Shown: piece after piece, positions 1 to 9,461 of the stretch
How positions within the stretch are numbered: position 1 is the first letter of the stretch
Layout of the letters: the number at the start of each line of letters is the position of its first letter
From: Pseudomonas gessardii
Lineage (GTDB): Bacteria; Pseudomonadota; Gammaproteobacteria; Pseudomonadales; Pseudomonadaceae
Direction: 5' to 3'
Assembly: GCF_001983165.1 (NCBI RefSeq)
Contig: NZ_MNPU01000007.1
Location: 106,967 to 170,966, forward strand
DNA: 64,000 nucleotides
Position numbers and translations under genes: made by a program
Notes under the pieces: generated by a model
Told to the model about the DNA's origin: nothing
The model's database searches: none
What the model saw: only the letters and a program-made list of their open reading frames with translations

Positions 1-816
1 CCGTGCACTCAGGGTCTCCAGGTTCTGCGGCAGGTTGCGCCAGTGCAGCAGCACCAGCGCGCCACGGGCGATGTCCTCGGCAAACGCTTCCTCGGTGCCC
101 ACGCCAATGGCGTTGGACTGCAACACGATCTTCACCAGCGCCGCAAAGTGCTCGGTCTGGATGCTCGGTGAAAAGTCCATGCGCCCGCTGAGGTTCGCCA
201 GCAGTTTGCGAATGCCCTGGGAGATCAGCGGCGACGCCAGCGGGTAGTCGAACATGTCGTTGGTCGACAGGCTGTCCTTGGCCAGCAGCGGGTGCCCCGG
301 CCGGCAGAAAAATACCCCGCGCTTGGGCGAAAGCGCCTGGGTCTGGAAATTCGGATCGGCCTCGAACTGGCGGATGTCGGCAATAAAGAATTCGATCTCT
401 TCCCGGCTCAGGCTGCGGCTCAGGGTTTCCCAGTTATCCACTTGGAACCGTGTGCGGATTTTCGGGTGCGCATTGACGAAGCGCGCCACCGCATCCGGCA
501 CCAGCTTCACGGCTGGCGCCGGGCCGCAACCGAAGCGCAACTCACCGGCATCGAGCTTGGTCATGCGCGTGACTTCACTGCTCAACAAGGCGGCGCCATG
601 CACCAGGCTCAGGGCATGTTGCAGCACCACCTGGCCTTCCGGGGTGGGGCGCAGATCCTTGTGGCCACGGTCCACCAGCACGCAGCCGAACTCCTGTTCC
701 AGGCCCTGGATGCTGCGGCTGAACGCCGGTTGCGTGATGCCCATGGCGTCGGCCGCGCGGACAAAACTGCGGTGTTCGTTAAGGGCGATGAAGTAGCGCA
801 GTTGGCGAAGATCCAT
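1..816 (-). CDS. LysR-family regulator, 3' end outside window
   Basis: The reverse strand stays open from the window edge to an ATG at 816, giving 272 codons without a stop. The N-terminus reads MDLRQLRYFIALNEHRSFVR, a classic LysR winged helix, followed by a TQPAFSRSIQGLEQ recognition helix. An in-frame ATG five codons upstream (831) is possible, but 816 matches the usual LysR start. The gene is divergent from the atsK-like dioxygenase across 172 bp, the common arrangement for a LysR protein and its target. Its N-terminus closely resembles that of the LysR gene at 3775-4719, so the two are likely paralogues. Control of sulfate-ester use is inferred from the neighbours. The ligand is unknown and the C-terminus is outside the window. 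Confidence 0.9.
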   Translation of the reverse strand, partial: MDLRQLRYFIALNEHRSFVRAADAMGITQPAFSRSIQGLEQEFGCVLVDRGHKDLRPTPEGQVVLQHALSLVHGAALLSSEVTRMTKLDAGELRFGCGPAPAVKLVPDAVARFVNAHPKIRTRFQVDNWETLSRSLSREEIEFFIADIRQFEADPNFQTQALSPKRGVFFCRPGHPLLAKDSLSTNDMFDYPLASPLISQGIRKLLANLSGRMDFSPSIQTEHFAALVKIVLQSNAIGVGTEEAFAEDIARGALVLLHWRNLPQNLETLSAR

Positions 817-988
817 ATGCTTTCCCGGCATTTTAAAAATAGGTCGAAGGCATTTGCGACCAGGGGAGCTGAGGTTTTAAATGCAAGCTCTTATTCCGTC
901 AACGAAGCATGCGTTCATTTGCTAGACCTAAATTGCATATGAATAGAGCGTTGGCGCAGCGTCACCCCACTCACACGAGGGTCATCCC
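817..988. promoter_or_regulatory. Divergent LysR/atsK promoter region
   Basis: This is a 172-bp AT-rich spacer between divergent starts. Near 930-946 it holds CCTAAATTGCATATGAATAG, which combines the CCTAA and GCATAT words seen again upstream of the SfnB-type gene (36015-36070). A LysR operator and possibly a sulfur-starvation regulator site are inferred. No clear -35/-10 pair could be assigned. Confidence 0.45.
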
Positions 989-1894
989 ATGAGCAATGCC
1001 GCACTTGCTGTTCAACCCGTCGCCCTGGCGCTGGATATCCACCCTGTCTCCGGGCGCATCGGCGCCGAGATCCGGGGCATCAAACTGTCCGGCGACCTCG
1101 ACGCCGCCACTGTCGACGCCATCCAGCAAGCGCTGGTGCAGTACAAGGTGATCTTCTTTCGTCAGCAGACTCACCTCGACGACCAGAGCCAGGAAGCGTT
1201 TGCGCACTTGCTTGGCGAGCCGATTGCCCACCCTACGGTGCCGGTACGCGATGGCACGCGCTTCTTGATGGAGCTGGATGGCGGGCGTGGCCAGCGCGCC
1301 AACTCCTGGCACACCGATGTGACCTTCGTCGATGCCTACCCCAAGGCCTCGATCCTGCGTTCGGTGCTGGCGCCAGCATCGGGTGGCGACACGGTCTGGG
1401 CCAACACCGCCAGCGCCTACAACGACTTGACCCCTGAAGTGCGCGCCCTGGCCGATACCCTGTGGGCGGTACACAGCAACGACTACGACTACGCCGCGCG
1501 CAAGCCGGATGTGACACCTGAAAAGCTTGAGGAATACCGCAAGATCTTCACCTCGACGGTGTACGAGACCGAGCATCCGGTGGTGCGCGTACACCCGGTC
1601 AGCGGCGAGAAGACCTTGCTGCTGGGGCATTTCGTCAAGCGCCTGAAGGGCTACTCGCAGGCAGACTCCGCACACCTGTTCAACCTGCTGCAAAGCCACG
1701 TCACCCGCCTGGAAAACACCGTGCGCTGGCGCTGGAACACCGGCGACGTGGCGATCTGGGACAACCGCGCCACCCAACATTACGCGGTGGATGACTACGG
1801 CACCCAGGAACGCATCGTGCGCCGCGTGACCCTCAAGGGTGATGTGCCGGTCGGGGTGCAGGGGCAGCGCAGCCAGACCATCAAGGGCCTGTAG
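989..1894 (+). CDS. atsK: Alkylsulfate/2-oxoglutarate dioxygenase, AtsK type
   Basis: This 301-residue Fe(II)/2-oxoglutarate dioxygenase belongs to the TauD/TfdA family. Enzymes of the AtsK type hydroxylate the carbon next to the sulfate ester of medium-chain alkyl sulfates, releasing sulfate and an aldehyde. The metal-binding HxD motif is visible as WHTDVTF with His108 and Asp110, the same numbers as in Pseudomonas putida AtsK. The distal His lies in [10 protein letters not shown] and the 2-oxoglutarate Arg follows in RIVRRV. Length, the N-terminus MSNAALA and overall wording match AtsK better than TauD; the true TauD of this genome is at 44932-45768. It is divergent from a LysR gene and close to a sulfatase gene, consistent with sulfur scavenging in the cytoplasm. 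Substrate range cannot be read from sequence. Confidence 0.9.
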   Translation: MSNAALAVQPVALALDIHPVSGRIGAEIRGIKLSGDLDAATVDAIQQALVQYKVIFFRQQTHLDDQSQEAFAHLLGEPIAHPTVPVRDGTRFLMELDGGRGQRANSWHTDVTFVDAYPKASILRSVLAPASGGDTVWANTASAYNDLTPEVRALADTLWAVHSNDYDYAARKPDVTPEKLEEYRKIFTSTVYETEHPVVRVHPVSGEKTLLLGHFVKRLKGYSQADSAHLFNLLQSHVTRLENTVRWRWNTGDVAIWDNRATQHYAVDDYGTQERIVRRVTLKGDVPVGVQGQRSQTIKGL

Positions 1895-1910
1895 CCCAGC
1901 GCAGATCAAC

Positions 1911-2000
1911 TGTGGGAGCGGGCTTGCCCGCGATAGCGGTATGTCAGTTAACAACGGTGTTGGCTGATCCACCGCTATCGCGGGCAAGCCCGCTCCCACA
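1911..2000. repeat. REP doublet (BIME)
   Basis: Two inverted copies of the REP word TGTGGGAGCGGGCTTGCCCG face each other around a short spacer. They lie between the convergent ends of atsK and the sulfatase gene and may act as a shared 3' hairpin. Confidence 0.9.
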
Positions 2001-2010
2001 GGGGGGGTGT

Positions 2011-3615
2011 TTACCAGACGCCGATCTGCACCACCTTTTCCGCTTCTGGCTCTCCATACCGAAACCGTTGGCCCCGCAGGTCAATCTCCGCGTGGCTGAT
2101 GGTGGTGCGTCGCTTTAAGCCGCGCATCCACTCGAACAGATAGCCCTGATGCACTTCGCGCACCGGGGCATACGCCGGATCAGCGCCCAAATCCCGCAGT
2201 TCCTGGGGGTCGTTTTCCAGGTCGAACAACTGCGCGCGAAAGCCGTCATACGCCAGGTATTTCCAGCGTTCGCTGCGCACCATGGTCATGCGGCACCGGT
2301 TGATCGGCTGCGCCAGGCGCTCGCGGGCCGGGGCCTGGAAGGCGTAGTCGTATTCGGCGATGGCGTAGCGGCGCCAGTCCGTCTCTAGGCCATGCAACAG
2401 CGGGATCAGCGAGCGGCCTTCCAGGCGGTGCTCGGCGGTGGGCAAGCCCAGGGCCTCCAGGAATGTGGGCAGGGCATCGATGGTTTCCACCAGGCGCGCG
2501 TCCACCGTGCCCCGGCTGATATCGGCAGCGGCACGCGGGTCGCGGACAATCAGCGGAACGCCCACCGCCGGTTCCAGCAAAAACTCTTTTTCGCCCAGGT
2601 GGTGATCGCCGAGGAAGTCACCATGGTCGCTGGTGAACACAATCAGCGTGTCATCCCAGCGGCCAGTGCTGTGCAGCACATCGAACAGCCGGCCGAGCTG
2701 GTCATCCACCTGCTTGATCAGGCCCATATAGGTGGGAATTACCCGCAGCCGTACCTCGTCGCGGGAAAAATTCAGGCTCTCCTGGTGTTGGCGGAAGGCC
2801 TGGTACACCGGGTGATCACTGGCCTGCCCGGGCTCGGCGCGAATAGGCGCCTGCACCTGATCGGCACCATACAGCGCGTGATACGGCGCGGGCGCGATAT
2901 ACGGCCAGTGCGGCTTGATATACGACAGGTGCAGGCACCAGGGTTGCGCGCCTTGTTCGTGGATAAAGTCGATGGCGCGGTCGGTGGTGTAGGCCGTCTC
3001 TGAATGCGCCTCGGCCACCCGCGCCGGCAAGTGGGCGTTGCGCATGTGCCAGCCACTGAGGATTTCCCCGTCTTGGCCGGTGGCGGCATTGGCCCAGGTA
3101 TGCCAGGGGTTGGTGCCGGCATAACCCTGTTCGCGCAGGTAGTGGGTGTAGGGCGCCGACTCGCGTTTGTCTGCAAACAGTGGGCTGTCGGGGAAGATGC
3201 CGTCATGGCGAACATACGCCTCGAAACCGACCTCGTTGAGTGGCTGCGCTCGCGCGCTGTCGGGGTCGATCTCCAGGCGTTGCAGGGCGTCGAGATTGGG
3301 CGTGGCGTGGGTCTTGCCCACCAGCGCGGTGCGGATGCCATGGGGGCGCAGATAGTCACCGAGGGTCAGTTCTTCGAGGGGCAGCGGCACCGCGTTCCAC
3401 GCCACCTGATGACTGCTGACATAGCGCCCGGTATAGGCCGACATGCGCGACGGCCCGCAGATCGTGCCCTGGGTGTAGGCGCGGCTGAAACGCACACCGG
3501 CGGCGGCCAGGCGGTCGATATTGGGCGTGTGCAGATGGGCGTGGCCGTAGCAGGACAGGTAATCGCGACGCAGCTGGTCGCACATGATGTAGAGCACGTT
3601 GCGTACAGGGGGCAT
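2011..3615 (-). CDS. Type I sulfatase (alkaline-phosphatase superfamily)
   Basis: The product is 534 residues. The start of the fold (NVLYIMCDQLRRDYLSCYG) supplies the metal-binding Asp, and the sulfatase signature TICGPSRMSAYTGRY carries Cys53, which would be oxidised to formylglycine. Further metal ligands fit VFTSDHGDFLGDH. No signal peptide is visible, so it probably acts in the cytoplasm like other pseudomonad sulfatases with a Cys-type site. It would hydrolyse a sulfate ester to free sulfate. The exact substrate (aryl, alkyl or choline sulfate) cannot be assigned, and the related phosphonate monoester hydrolases use the same motif. The gene converges on atsK and lies next to a LysR gene and a TonB receptor, supporting a sulfate-ester role. 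The maturation enzyme is not in the window. Confidence 0.85.
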   Translation of the reverse strand: MPPVRNVLYIMCDQLRRDYLSCYGHAHLHTPNIDRLAAAGVRFSRAYTQGTICGPSRMSAYTGRYVSSHQVAWNAVPLPLEELTLGDYLRPHGIRTALVGKTHATPNLDALQRLEIDPDSARAQPLNEVGFEAYVRHDGIFPDSPLFADKRESAPYTHYLREQGYAGTNPWHTWANAATGQDGEILSGWHMRNAHLPARVAEAHSETAYTTDRAIDFIHEQGAQPWCLHLSYIKPHWPYIAPAPYHALYGADQVQAPIRAEPGQASDHPVYQAFRQHQESLNFSRDEVRLRVIPTYMGLIKQVDDQLGRLFDVLHSTGRWDDTLIVFTSDHGDFLGDHHLGEKEFLLEPAVGVPLIVRDPRAAADISRGTVDARLVETIDALPTFLEALGLPTAEHRLEGRSLIPLLHGLETDWRRYAIAEYDYAFQAPARERLAQPINRCRMTMVRSERWKYLAYDGFRAQLFDLENDPQELRDLGADPAYAPVREVHQGYLFEWMRGLKRRTTISHAEIDLRGQRFRYGEPEAEKVVQIGVW

Positions 3616-3741
3616 GAGGGTTTACCGAATGGGGAACAGGCGGTGTTTTTCGCCGGTGAAGCGGGGGTGAGGCAAGTGCATTTGGGGAATGGGGTTTATG
3701 CAGTGGGTGCATGGTCAGCCCACATTGGAATGCGATCAACC

Positions 3742-3770
3742 TGTGGGAGCGGGCTTGCCCGCGATAGCGG
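3742..3770. repeat. Single REP element
   Basis: One copy of TGTGGGAGCGGGCTTGCCCG followed by CGATAGCGG lies just downstream of the LysR gene that ends at 3775. No inverted partner is nearby. Confidence 0.85.
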
Positions 3771-3774
3771 TCGT

Positions 3775-4719
3775 TCAGACCGCAAGATTCTCCAGCTCAC
3801 ACACCTGCTCATCCTGCTCATCCACCTCCTTGATCTGCTCGATCATCGCCTCCGCCAGCGGTGACAACCGATACCCCGCCCGGCTGACGATGCCATAGCG
3901 GGTGTAACGCTCCTCCAGGTCCTCGGCCAGGCCGTCGATCTTCAAGCACACCAAGTCGCCCCGGGCCATGTGCAGCACGTCGCTGTTGGCGCTGACGATA
4001 CCGATGGCGTCGGAACGCAGCACCACCCCCAGCAGGCTGTAGCCGTTCTCGCATTCGACATTGGGCGTGTAGTCCGGCCGGCCGCTGAGGTCGACGATGA
4101 CCTTGCGCAGGTTCGGCGGGCGGATGGTCACGGCCAGGGGATAACTCATCAGCTCGGCGGCGCTGACACTTTCGCGCTGGGCCAACGGGTGCCCGCTGCG
4201 GCAGCAAAAGTGCCATTTGCGCGGGCGCAGGCGGTGGGTCTGGTAGTCGGGGTTGGCTTCGAAGTGACGGGTGTCGGCGACGAAGAATTCGAACTCTTCG
4301 CTGAGCAGGCGCTTGCCCAGGCTTTGCCAGTCATCGACCTGGAACTGCACGCGAGCCTTGGGGTAGCGCCCGATAAAGCTGCCGATCGCGCGCGGGATCA
4401 ACCCGGCCGCCGGGGCCGGGCCGCAGCCAAAGCGCAGCTCGCCGGCTTCCAGGCCGTTGAACTGGCTGATCTCGTTGGCCAACTGCTGCGCGCCGCTGAC
4501 CAGGCGCCGTGCATGTTCCAGCAGCACCTGGCCTTGCTTGGTCGGGGCCAGGTCCTTGCGCCCGCGATCCACCAGTTGGCAGCCGGCACTGTGCTCCAGG
4601 GCCTGGATGCTACGGCTGAAGGCCGATTGCGACAGGTTCACGGTGCTCGCAGCCGCGACAAAACTGCGCTGTTCGGCGAGGGCGATGAAGTGACGGAGCT
4701 GGCGCAAATCGATATGCAT
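3775..4719 (-). CDS. LysR-family transcriptional regulator
   Basis: This is a complete 314-residue LysR protein. The N-terminal winged helix is LRQLRHFIALAEQRSFVAAA with helix 3 in LSQSAFSRSIQALE, and a periplasmic-binding-protein-like effector domain starts near residue 92 (LRFGCGPAPAAG). It strongly resembles the truncated LysR at 1-816 in the DNA-binding domain. It is divergent from the TonB-dependent receptor across 155 bp and follows the sulfatase gene with the same orientation, so its likely targets are the receptor and itself. An effector such as a sulfur metabolite is plausible by analogy with CysB-type regulators, but this is inference. Confidence 0.9.
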   Translation of the reverse strand: MHIDLRQLRHFIALAEQRSFVAAASTVNLSQSAFSRSIQALEHSAGCQLVDRGRKDLAPTKQGQVLLEHARRLVSGAQQLANEISQFNGLEAGELRFGCGPAPAAGLIPRAIGSFIGRYPKARVQFQVDDWQSLGKRLLSEEFEFFVADTRHFEANPDYQTHRLRPRKWHFCCRSGHPLAQRESVSAAELMSYPLAVTIRPPNLRKVIVDLSGRPDYTPNVECENGYSLLGVVLRSDAIGIVSANSDVLHMARGDLVCLKIDGLAEDLEERYTRYGIVSRAGYRLSPLAEAMIEQIKEVDEQDEQVCELENLAV

Positions 4720-4833
4720 TTTTCACATTAAAAATATCGGGGAAATGCATTGGCTATGCATTAGGTCGACTCCTTATAAAGGCTATCTCTTATGCAGTAA
4801 ATGCTTGTAAAAACATAAATAAATAACTTTATA

Positions 4834-4856
4834 GAATATGTGGTTGTGCATATTCC
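4834..4856. promoter_or_regulatory. Inverted repeat upstream of TonB receptor
   Basis: GAATATG (4834-4840) and CATATTC (4849-4855) form a perfect 7-bp inverted repeat with an 8-nt spacer, 19 bp before the receptor start. The surrounding 80 bp are very AT-rich. The TGCATATTCC word is the reverse complement of GGAATATGCA upstream of the SfnB-type gene. A shared operator is inferred. Confidence 0.5.
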
Positions 4857-4874
4857 GCGATACCGGAGCCGCTT

Positions 4875-7223
4875 ATGAGTGTGTCGAAGCCCGCTGTACC
4901 GTCCTCCCCCTGGCGGCTCAAGCGCCTGCCCCTGGCGCTGTTGCTGGCGGGCAGTGCCAGTTGGTCGCCGAGCCAGGCCGCCGACACGCCCGCCCCGGTG
5001 CCCAAGGGCGAAAGCGCCAGCGGGCAACTGGAGACAGTCACCGTGACCGCCCGCCGCCGCACCGAAAGCGCCCAGGCAGTGCCCACGCCCATGAGCGTGA
5101 TCGGCGGCCAGGCTCTGGAGAGCCAGCGGGTCTACCGGATCCAGGATTTGCAGCAACTGGTGCCCAGCGTCAACGTCGCCTACATGCATGCGCGCCAGTC
5201 CAGCGTGTCGATTCGCGGCCTGGGCAACAACCCGGCCAGCGATGGCCTGGAAGGCAGTGTCGGGTTGTATATCGACAACGTGTACCTCGGGCGCCCAGGC
5301 ATGGCGGTGTTCGACCTGATGGACATCGAGCAGCTTGAGGTCTTGCGCGGCCCGCAAGGCACGCTGTTTGGCAAGAACACCACGGCCGGGGTGATCAATA
5401 TCAGCACCCGCGCGCCGAGCTTCACCCCGGAGCGCAGCATCGAGACCTCGCTGGGCGAAGACGGTTATTTCCAGACCAAGGGCACGATTTCCGGGCCGCT
5501 CAACGATGAGCTGGCCGGGCGCTTTTCGGCCTATCGCACCCGCAGCGACGGCGATATCCAGAACCAATACAACGGCCACGACCTCAACGGCGGTTCACGC
5601 CAGGGCTTTCGCGGGCAACTGCTGTACAAGCCCAACGAGGCCTTCAACCTGCGCTGGATCGGCGACTACAACGAAGAAGACTCCAGCGCCGGCACCCGCG
5701 TGCTGTACAGCACCGGCCCGACCATCAATGGCACCAACCTCTACCAATCGCGGGCCGATGCGGCCGGGGCGACCCTGGTCAACGGCTCCCACCGCAAGGT
5801 CAACCTGGACAACGACCAGCGCGTCACAGTGTTCCAGGGTGGCACGTCCCTTGAGGCCAACTGGACCCTGCCCAGCGACTTCACCCTGACCTCGGTCAGC
5901 GCCTACCGCTGGTGGAATTTCACCCCGCGCAACGACGACGGCCTTAACGTGCCGGCCTCGTATAACGCTGGCGTATCGGTGGAAGATAAACAGTGGTCCC
6001 AGGAGTTTCGCCTGGCCTCGCCTACCGGTGGGTTCTTCGATTACGTGGTGGGCGCTTACTACTTTGGCTCCGACCTGGACAACAAATCCTTCGCTTACTA
6101 CGGGCCCCAGGCCGATATCTGGAATGGCACGCCCGCGGGGGCCTTGAGCAATGTCAGCAGTGTCGGCAACGGGCATATCCGCACCGACAGTTTTGCCCTG
6201 TTTGCCCAGGGCACCTGGCACCTGACCGAACGCCTGGATTTCACCGCCGGCCTGCGCGGCACCTATGAAGAAAAAAGCGCCTCGGTCAGCCGCAACGCGC
6301 CGCAAGGTGGCGCAACGGTGACGGGCGCGGCAGCGACGGCACGCCGTGGCCGGGCCGGTGCCTACGACTCTGGCGATCTCAACCAGTACAGCACCAGCCC
6401 TTCTGGCCTGCTCAACCTCAGCTACCGCTTCAGCGATGACGTGCTCGGCTATGCGACCTTGTCCCACGGTGAGAAATCCGGCGGGGTCAACCTGACGGTG
6501 GGCTCTGCCCCGACCGCTGGCGCCGACTCGCTGTTGATCGGCACCGAGCGCGCCAACAACGCCGAGTTGGGCTTTAAGAGCACACTGTGGGACCGTCGCC
6601 TGCAACTCAACGCCAACCTGTTCTGGACCCAGGTCAACGGCTACCAGACCAATGCCTACGACTATGGCAACCGCGTGCAGTACCTGACCAACGCCGGCTC
6701 CGTGCGCTCGCGTGGGGTGGAGCTGGAAAGCACCCTGGTGCCGATCCGTGGCCTGACGTTGAACATCAACGGCTCGTTCAACGATGTGCGCTACCTGTCG
6801 TACAAAGATGCGCCATGCCCACCGGAAGTCAGCCTGCGCCCGGGTGCACCGGCCTCGTGCGACCTCAGTGGGCACCCGGTGGTGGGCGCCTCGAAATGGA
6901 TTGCCAACGCCAACGGCGAATACAAGTGGAACCTGGATAACGGCTTGGAGCCCTACGTCACCGCCAGCTATGCCTACCGCTCCAAGGCGGTGGGCACGGT
7001 CGAGGATTCGGATTACGGGCAGATCCCCGGCTACGCGGTGGTCAACCTGTCCACCGGCCTGCGCGGCGACTTCCAGCAGGGTCAGTGGGACGTGTCGCTA
7101 TGGCTGAAAAACGCCTTCGACAAGACCTACTACACCACCCTGTGGACAGGCGGCAACGGTGGCTATGAAGGGTTGCTGGGCACCCCGCGCACGCTGGGGG
7201 TGACCGGGCGCTACGACTTCTAG
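4875..7223 (+). CDS. TonB-dependent outer-membrane receptor
   Basis: The product is 782 residues. An N-terminal signal region (RLPLALLLAGSASWSPSQAA) is followed by a TonB box-like ETVTVTA at 53-59. The plug domain runs to about residue 175 and holds SVSIRGLGNN and LEVLRGPQGTLFGKNTTAG. A long beta-barrel ends in GRYDF, with the terminal Phe expected for BAM insertion. It imports a substrate across the outer membrane using TonB energy. No siderophore genes or sigma-regulator pair are nearby. Its neighbours are sulfate-ester genes and a tonB-exbB-exbD operon 2.5 kb away, so an organosulfur substrate is likely but unproven. Its stop overlaps the convergent MFS gene by 4 bp. Confidence 0.92.
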   Translation: MSVSKPAVPSSPWRLKRLPLALLLAGSASWSPSQAADTPAPVPKGESASGQLETVTVTARRRTESAQAVPTPMSVIGGQALESQRVYRIQDLQQLVPSVNVAYMHARQSSVSIRGLGNNPASDGLEGSVGLYIDNVYLGRPGMAVFDLMDIEQLEVLRGPQGTLFGKNTTAGVINISTRAPSFTPERSIETSLGEDGYFQTKGTISGPLNDELAGRFSAYRTRSDGDIQNQYNGHDLNGGSRQGFRGQLLYKPNEAFNLRWIGDYNEEDSSAGTRVLYSTGPTINGTNLYQSRADAAGATLVNGSHRKVNLDNDQRVTVFQGGTSLEANWTLPSDFTLTSVSAYRWWNFTPRNDDGLNVPASYNAGVSVEDKQWSQEFRLASPTGGFFDYVVGAYYFGSDLDNKSFAYYGPQADIWNGTPAGALSNVSSVGNGHIRTDSFALFAQGTWHLTERLDFTAGLRGTYEEKSASVSRNAPQGGATVTGAAATARRGRAGAYDSGDLNQYSTSPSGLLNLSYRFSDDVLGYATLSHGEKSGGVNLTVGSAPTAGADSLLIGTERANNAELGFKSTLWDRRLQLNANLFWTQVNGYQTNAYDYGNRVQYLTNAGSVRSRGVELESTLVPIRGLTLNINGSFNDVRYLSYKDAPCPPEVSLRPGAPASCDLSGHPVVGASKWIANANGEYKWNLDNGLEPYVTASYAYRSKAVGTVEDSDYGQIPGYAVVNLSTGLRGDFQQGQWDVSLWLKNAFDKTYYTTLWTGGNGGYEGLLGTPRTLGVTGRYDF

Positions 7224-8392
7224 CCGGGGGCGGCGGCGCTGCGGTAGGTGGCCGGGCTGAAGACCCGGGTCACCACCAGCATTGCGATCACTGTCACGCT
7301 CAGCACCACCCAGGCGCTGACAAAGCTGCCAGTGAGTTCACGCAGCCAGCCGGTCATCCACGGCGATACGGCATTGATCAAAAAGCCCACGCCCTGCACG
7401 AAGGCCGCCAGTTGCCCGGCTTCCCGTGGGTCGCGGCGATGGTCCAGGGTCAACAGCAGGCTCAGGGCAAAACACGCCCTCAGGCCGAAGCCGATCAACG
7501 CCACCCACAGGTGCGGGTAGTGCAGCGGCGCCAGCAGCAGGCCGAGGTAGCCCACGGTCTGGGCCAGCAGGCTGATGGTCAGTAAGGGCCGGCGGTCGAT
7601 ACCGCGTTGCGCCAGCGCTGGCATCAACAGCGCGGCGATCACCTGGAAAATCGTCATGAACGCCAGCAGCGAGCCGCTGGGCAGCACGCCCCAACCCAGT
7701 TGCTGGTAGTACGCCGGCAGCCACGCCACCATGCTCATATACCCGCAGTTCACCAGGCCGAAATACAGCGCCAGCAACCAGGCGCGGCGGTTGCGCAGGC
7801 CCTGGAGCGGCGCCGTCACCTGCCGGTTCTTCGCCGCGCCCAACGGCAGCCACGCCCACAGCAGCAACGCGCCGAGCGCCGGCAGCAGCCAGATACCAAG
7901 GCCGGCCTGCCAGTGCTGGAAATGGCTGGCCACCAGGGGGCTGAGCAGCGCCGCCAAGCCACCGCCACCCATCAACGAGGCTGAATACACCCCCATCGCC
8001 AGTGGCACCCGGTGGTGGAACTGGCGCTTGATCATCGCCGGCACCAGCGCCTGGATCAGCGCCACCCCGGCGCCGCCCAGCAACGCCGTGGCCAGCAGTG
8101 CCGGTGCCTGGCCCAGCAGCCAGCGCACCAGGCACGCCAGCAGGATCATCAGCAAGCCCAGGGCAATCCCACGTCGCTCGCCCAGCTGCGCCTCGACACG
8201 GATGCCCACCAGCGCCACCAGCCCCATGCACACCACCGGCAGGCTGGTGAGCAAGGCACTGCTCTGGAAACTCAGGCCGGTGGCCAGGCGAATTTCCCCG
8301 AGCAACGGGCTGATCGAGCTGAGGATCGGCCGCAGGTTGAGGCCCAGCACCACCAGTAGGCCCCAGCCGGCGAGGGATTTATTCAGGGTCAT
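7220..8392 (-). CDS. MFS transporter, CynX/NimT-like
   Basis: This 390-residue protein has about 12 hydrophobic segments. The N-terminus (LVVLGLNLRPILSSISPLLG) with the LNLRP motif is typical of the CynX/NimT branch of the major facilitator superfamily, whose characterised members move cyanate or nitroimidazoles. It sits in the inner membrane. The start at 8392 is 218 bp from a divergent LysR gene, the usual regulator arrangement. The substrate is unknown; the organosulfur context makes a sulfur compound possible. It could equally be an exporter. Confidence 0.85.
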   Translation of the reverse strand: MTLNKSLAGWGLLVVLGLNLRPILSSISPLLGEIRLATGLSFQSSALLTSLPVVCMGLVALVGIRVEAQLGERRGIALGLLMILLACLVRWLLGQAPALLATALLGGAGVALIQALVPAMIKRQFHHRVPLAMGVYSASLMGGGGLAALLSPLVASHFQHWQAGLGIWLLPALGALLLWAWLPLGAAKNRQVTAPLQGLRNRRAWLLALYFGLVNCGYMSMVAWLPAYYQQLGWGVLPSGSLLAFMTIFQVIAALLMPALAQRGIDRRPLLTISLLAQTVGYLGLLLAPLHYPHLWVALIGFGLRACFALSLLLTLDHRRDPREAGQLAAFVQGVGFLINAVSPWMTGWLRELTGSFVSAWVVLSVTVIAMLVVTRVFSPATYRSAAAPG

Positions 8393-8609
8393 GCAGGGTT
8401 TTCCATTGACGGTAAAGGGCTTGCATGGCCGGCACCGGCAAGTGCTCGACGGGCAGTTGCAGGGCGGTCAACGGCGCGTTGCAGATGGCGCTGATCGTCA
8501 GTCATGGAAAATCTCCCGTCTTGGTGAGCGCGGAGTATGGCTACCGACTGGGGTATTCTGAAATTAAATATAACCATGCCAGCCAGTGGCAAACACGATG
8601 GTAATGCCC

Positions 8610-9461
8610 ATGTTCGATCCCGTGCTGTTGCGCAGTTTTATCGCCGTTGTCGATTGCGCGAATTTCACCCGCGCCGCCGAACGCCTGCACCTCACTCAAT
8701 CCACGGTCAGCCAGCAATTGCGCCGCCTGGAGCAGGGTGTCGGCTGCCGCTTGCTCGACCGCGACCAGCGCCGGGTGGTGGCGACGGTCGAGGGTGAGCG
8801 CTTGCTGGCCTATGCACGGCGCATCCTGGCCCTGCACGAAGAAGCCGCCGATGTGCTGATCAACCAGCAGAGTGATGGCGTGCTGCGCCTGGGCGTGCCC
8901 GAGGACTTTGCCGCCGAGCGCTTGATGCCGCTGCTGTCGGCGTTTGTCGTGGCCTACCCACGGGTGCGCCTGGAGGTCACCAGCGGCCTGGGGCCGGCGC
9001 TGTTGCGCCAGTATCGCGGCGGTGAGTTCGATGTGTTGCTGGTCAAGCAGATGGGCGACAGCGACGACTGCCTGGCCTCCTGGCCCGAGCCGTTGTGCTG
9101 GGTCGACAGCCGCCACATGCCGGCCCTGGGCCGCGACCCATTGCCATTGGTGGCCTTCCCGGTGGGCGGCCTGTACCGCAATGAAATGCTCCAGCACCTG
9201 GAGGTCGGTGGCTGGCGCTGGCGCATTGGCTATTCCAGCGCGAGCCTGGCCAGTGTGTGTTCGGCGGTGGCGGCGGGGTTGGGCATCAGCCTGTTGCCTG
9301 CGCGGGTGGTGCAGGCCGGGCATGTGGTCTTGGGCGCCGACAGCGGTTTGCCCGCAGTGCAGGGCGTGCGGCTGGCGCTGTATGGGCGCCATGGGATGGG
9401 GGCGGCGGGGCAGGGCCTGCTGCGCCAGTTGTGGGATTTATGCGAGGCCAACCCACGCTGA
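8610..9461 (+). CDS. LysR-family regulator of the adjacent MFS gene
   Basis: This 283-residue LysR protein begins MFDPVLLRSFIAVVDCANFT, with helix 3 in LTQSTVSQQLRRLEQ. A GTG eight codons upstream (8586) would extend it, but the ATG at 8610 matches the conserved LysR N-terminus. The effector domain begins near LRLGVPEDFAAE. It differs from the two LysR proteins near atsK, which share the FSRSIQ-type helix, and belongs to the HTH subgroup with STVSQQL. Divergence from the MFS gene suggests it controls that carrier. Confidence 0.9.
   Translation: MFDPVLLRSFIAVVDCANFTRAAERLHLTQSTVSQQLRRLEQGVGCRLLDRDQRRVVATVEGERLLAYARRILALHEEAADVLINQQSDGVLRLGVPEDFAAERLMPLLSAFVVAYPRVRLEVTSGLGPALLRQYRGGEFDVLLVKQMGDSDDCLASWPEPLCWVDSRHMPALGRDPLPLVAFPVGGLYRNEMLQHLEVGGWRWRIGYSSASLASVCSAVAAGLGISLLPARVVQAGHVVLGADSGLPAVQGVRLALYGRHGMGAAGQGLLRQLWDLCEANPR

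Noticed and set aside
8395..8510. Short reverse-strand peptide before the MFS gene (LTALQLPVEHLPVPAMQALY-like)
   Set aside because: It is protein-like and overlaps the MFS start, but has only non-standard starts and no ribosome site; too short to support.
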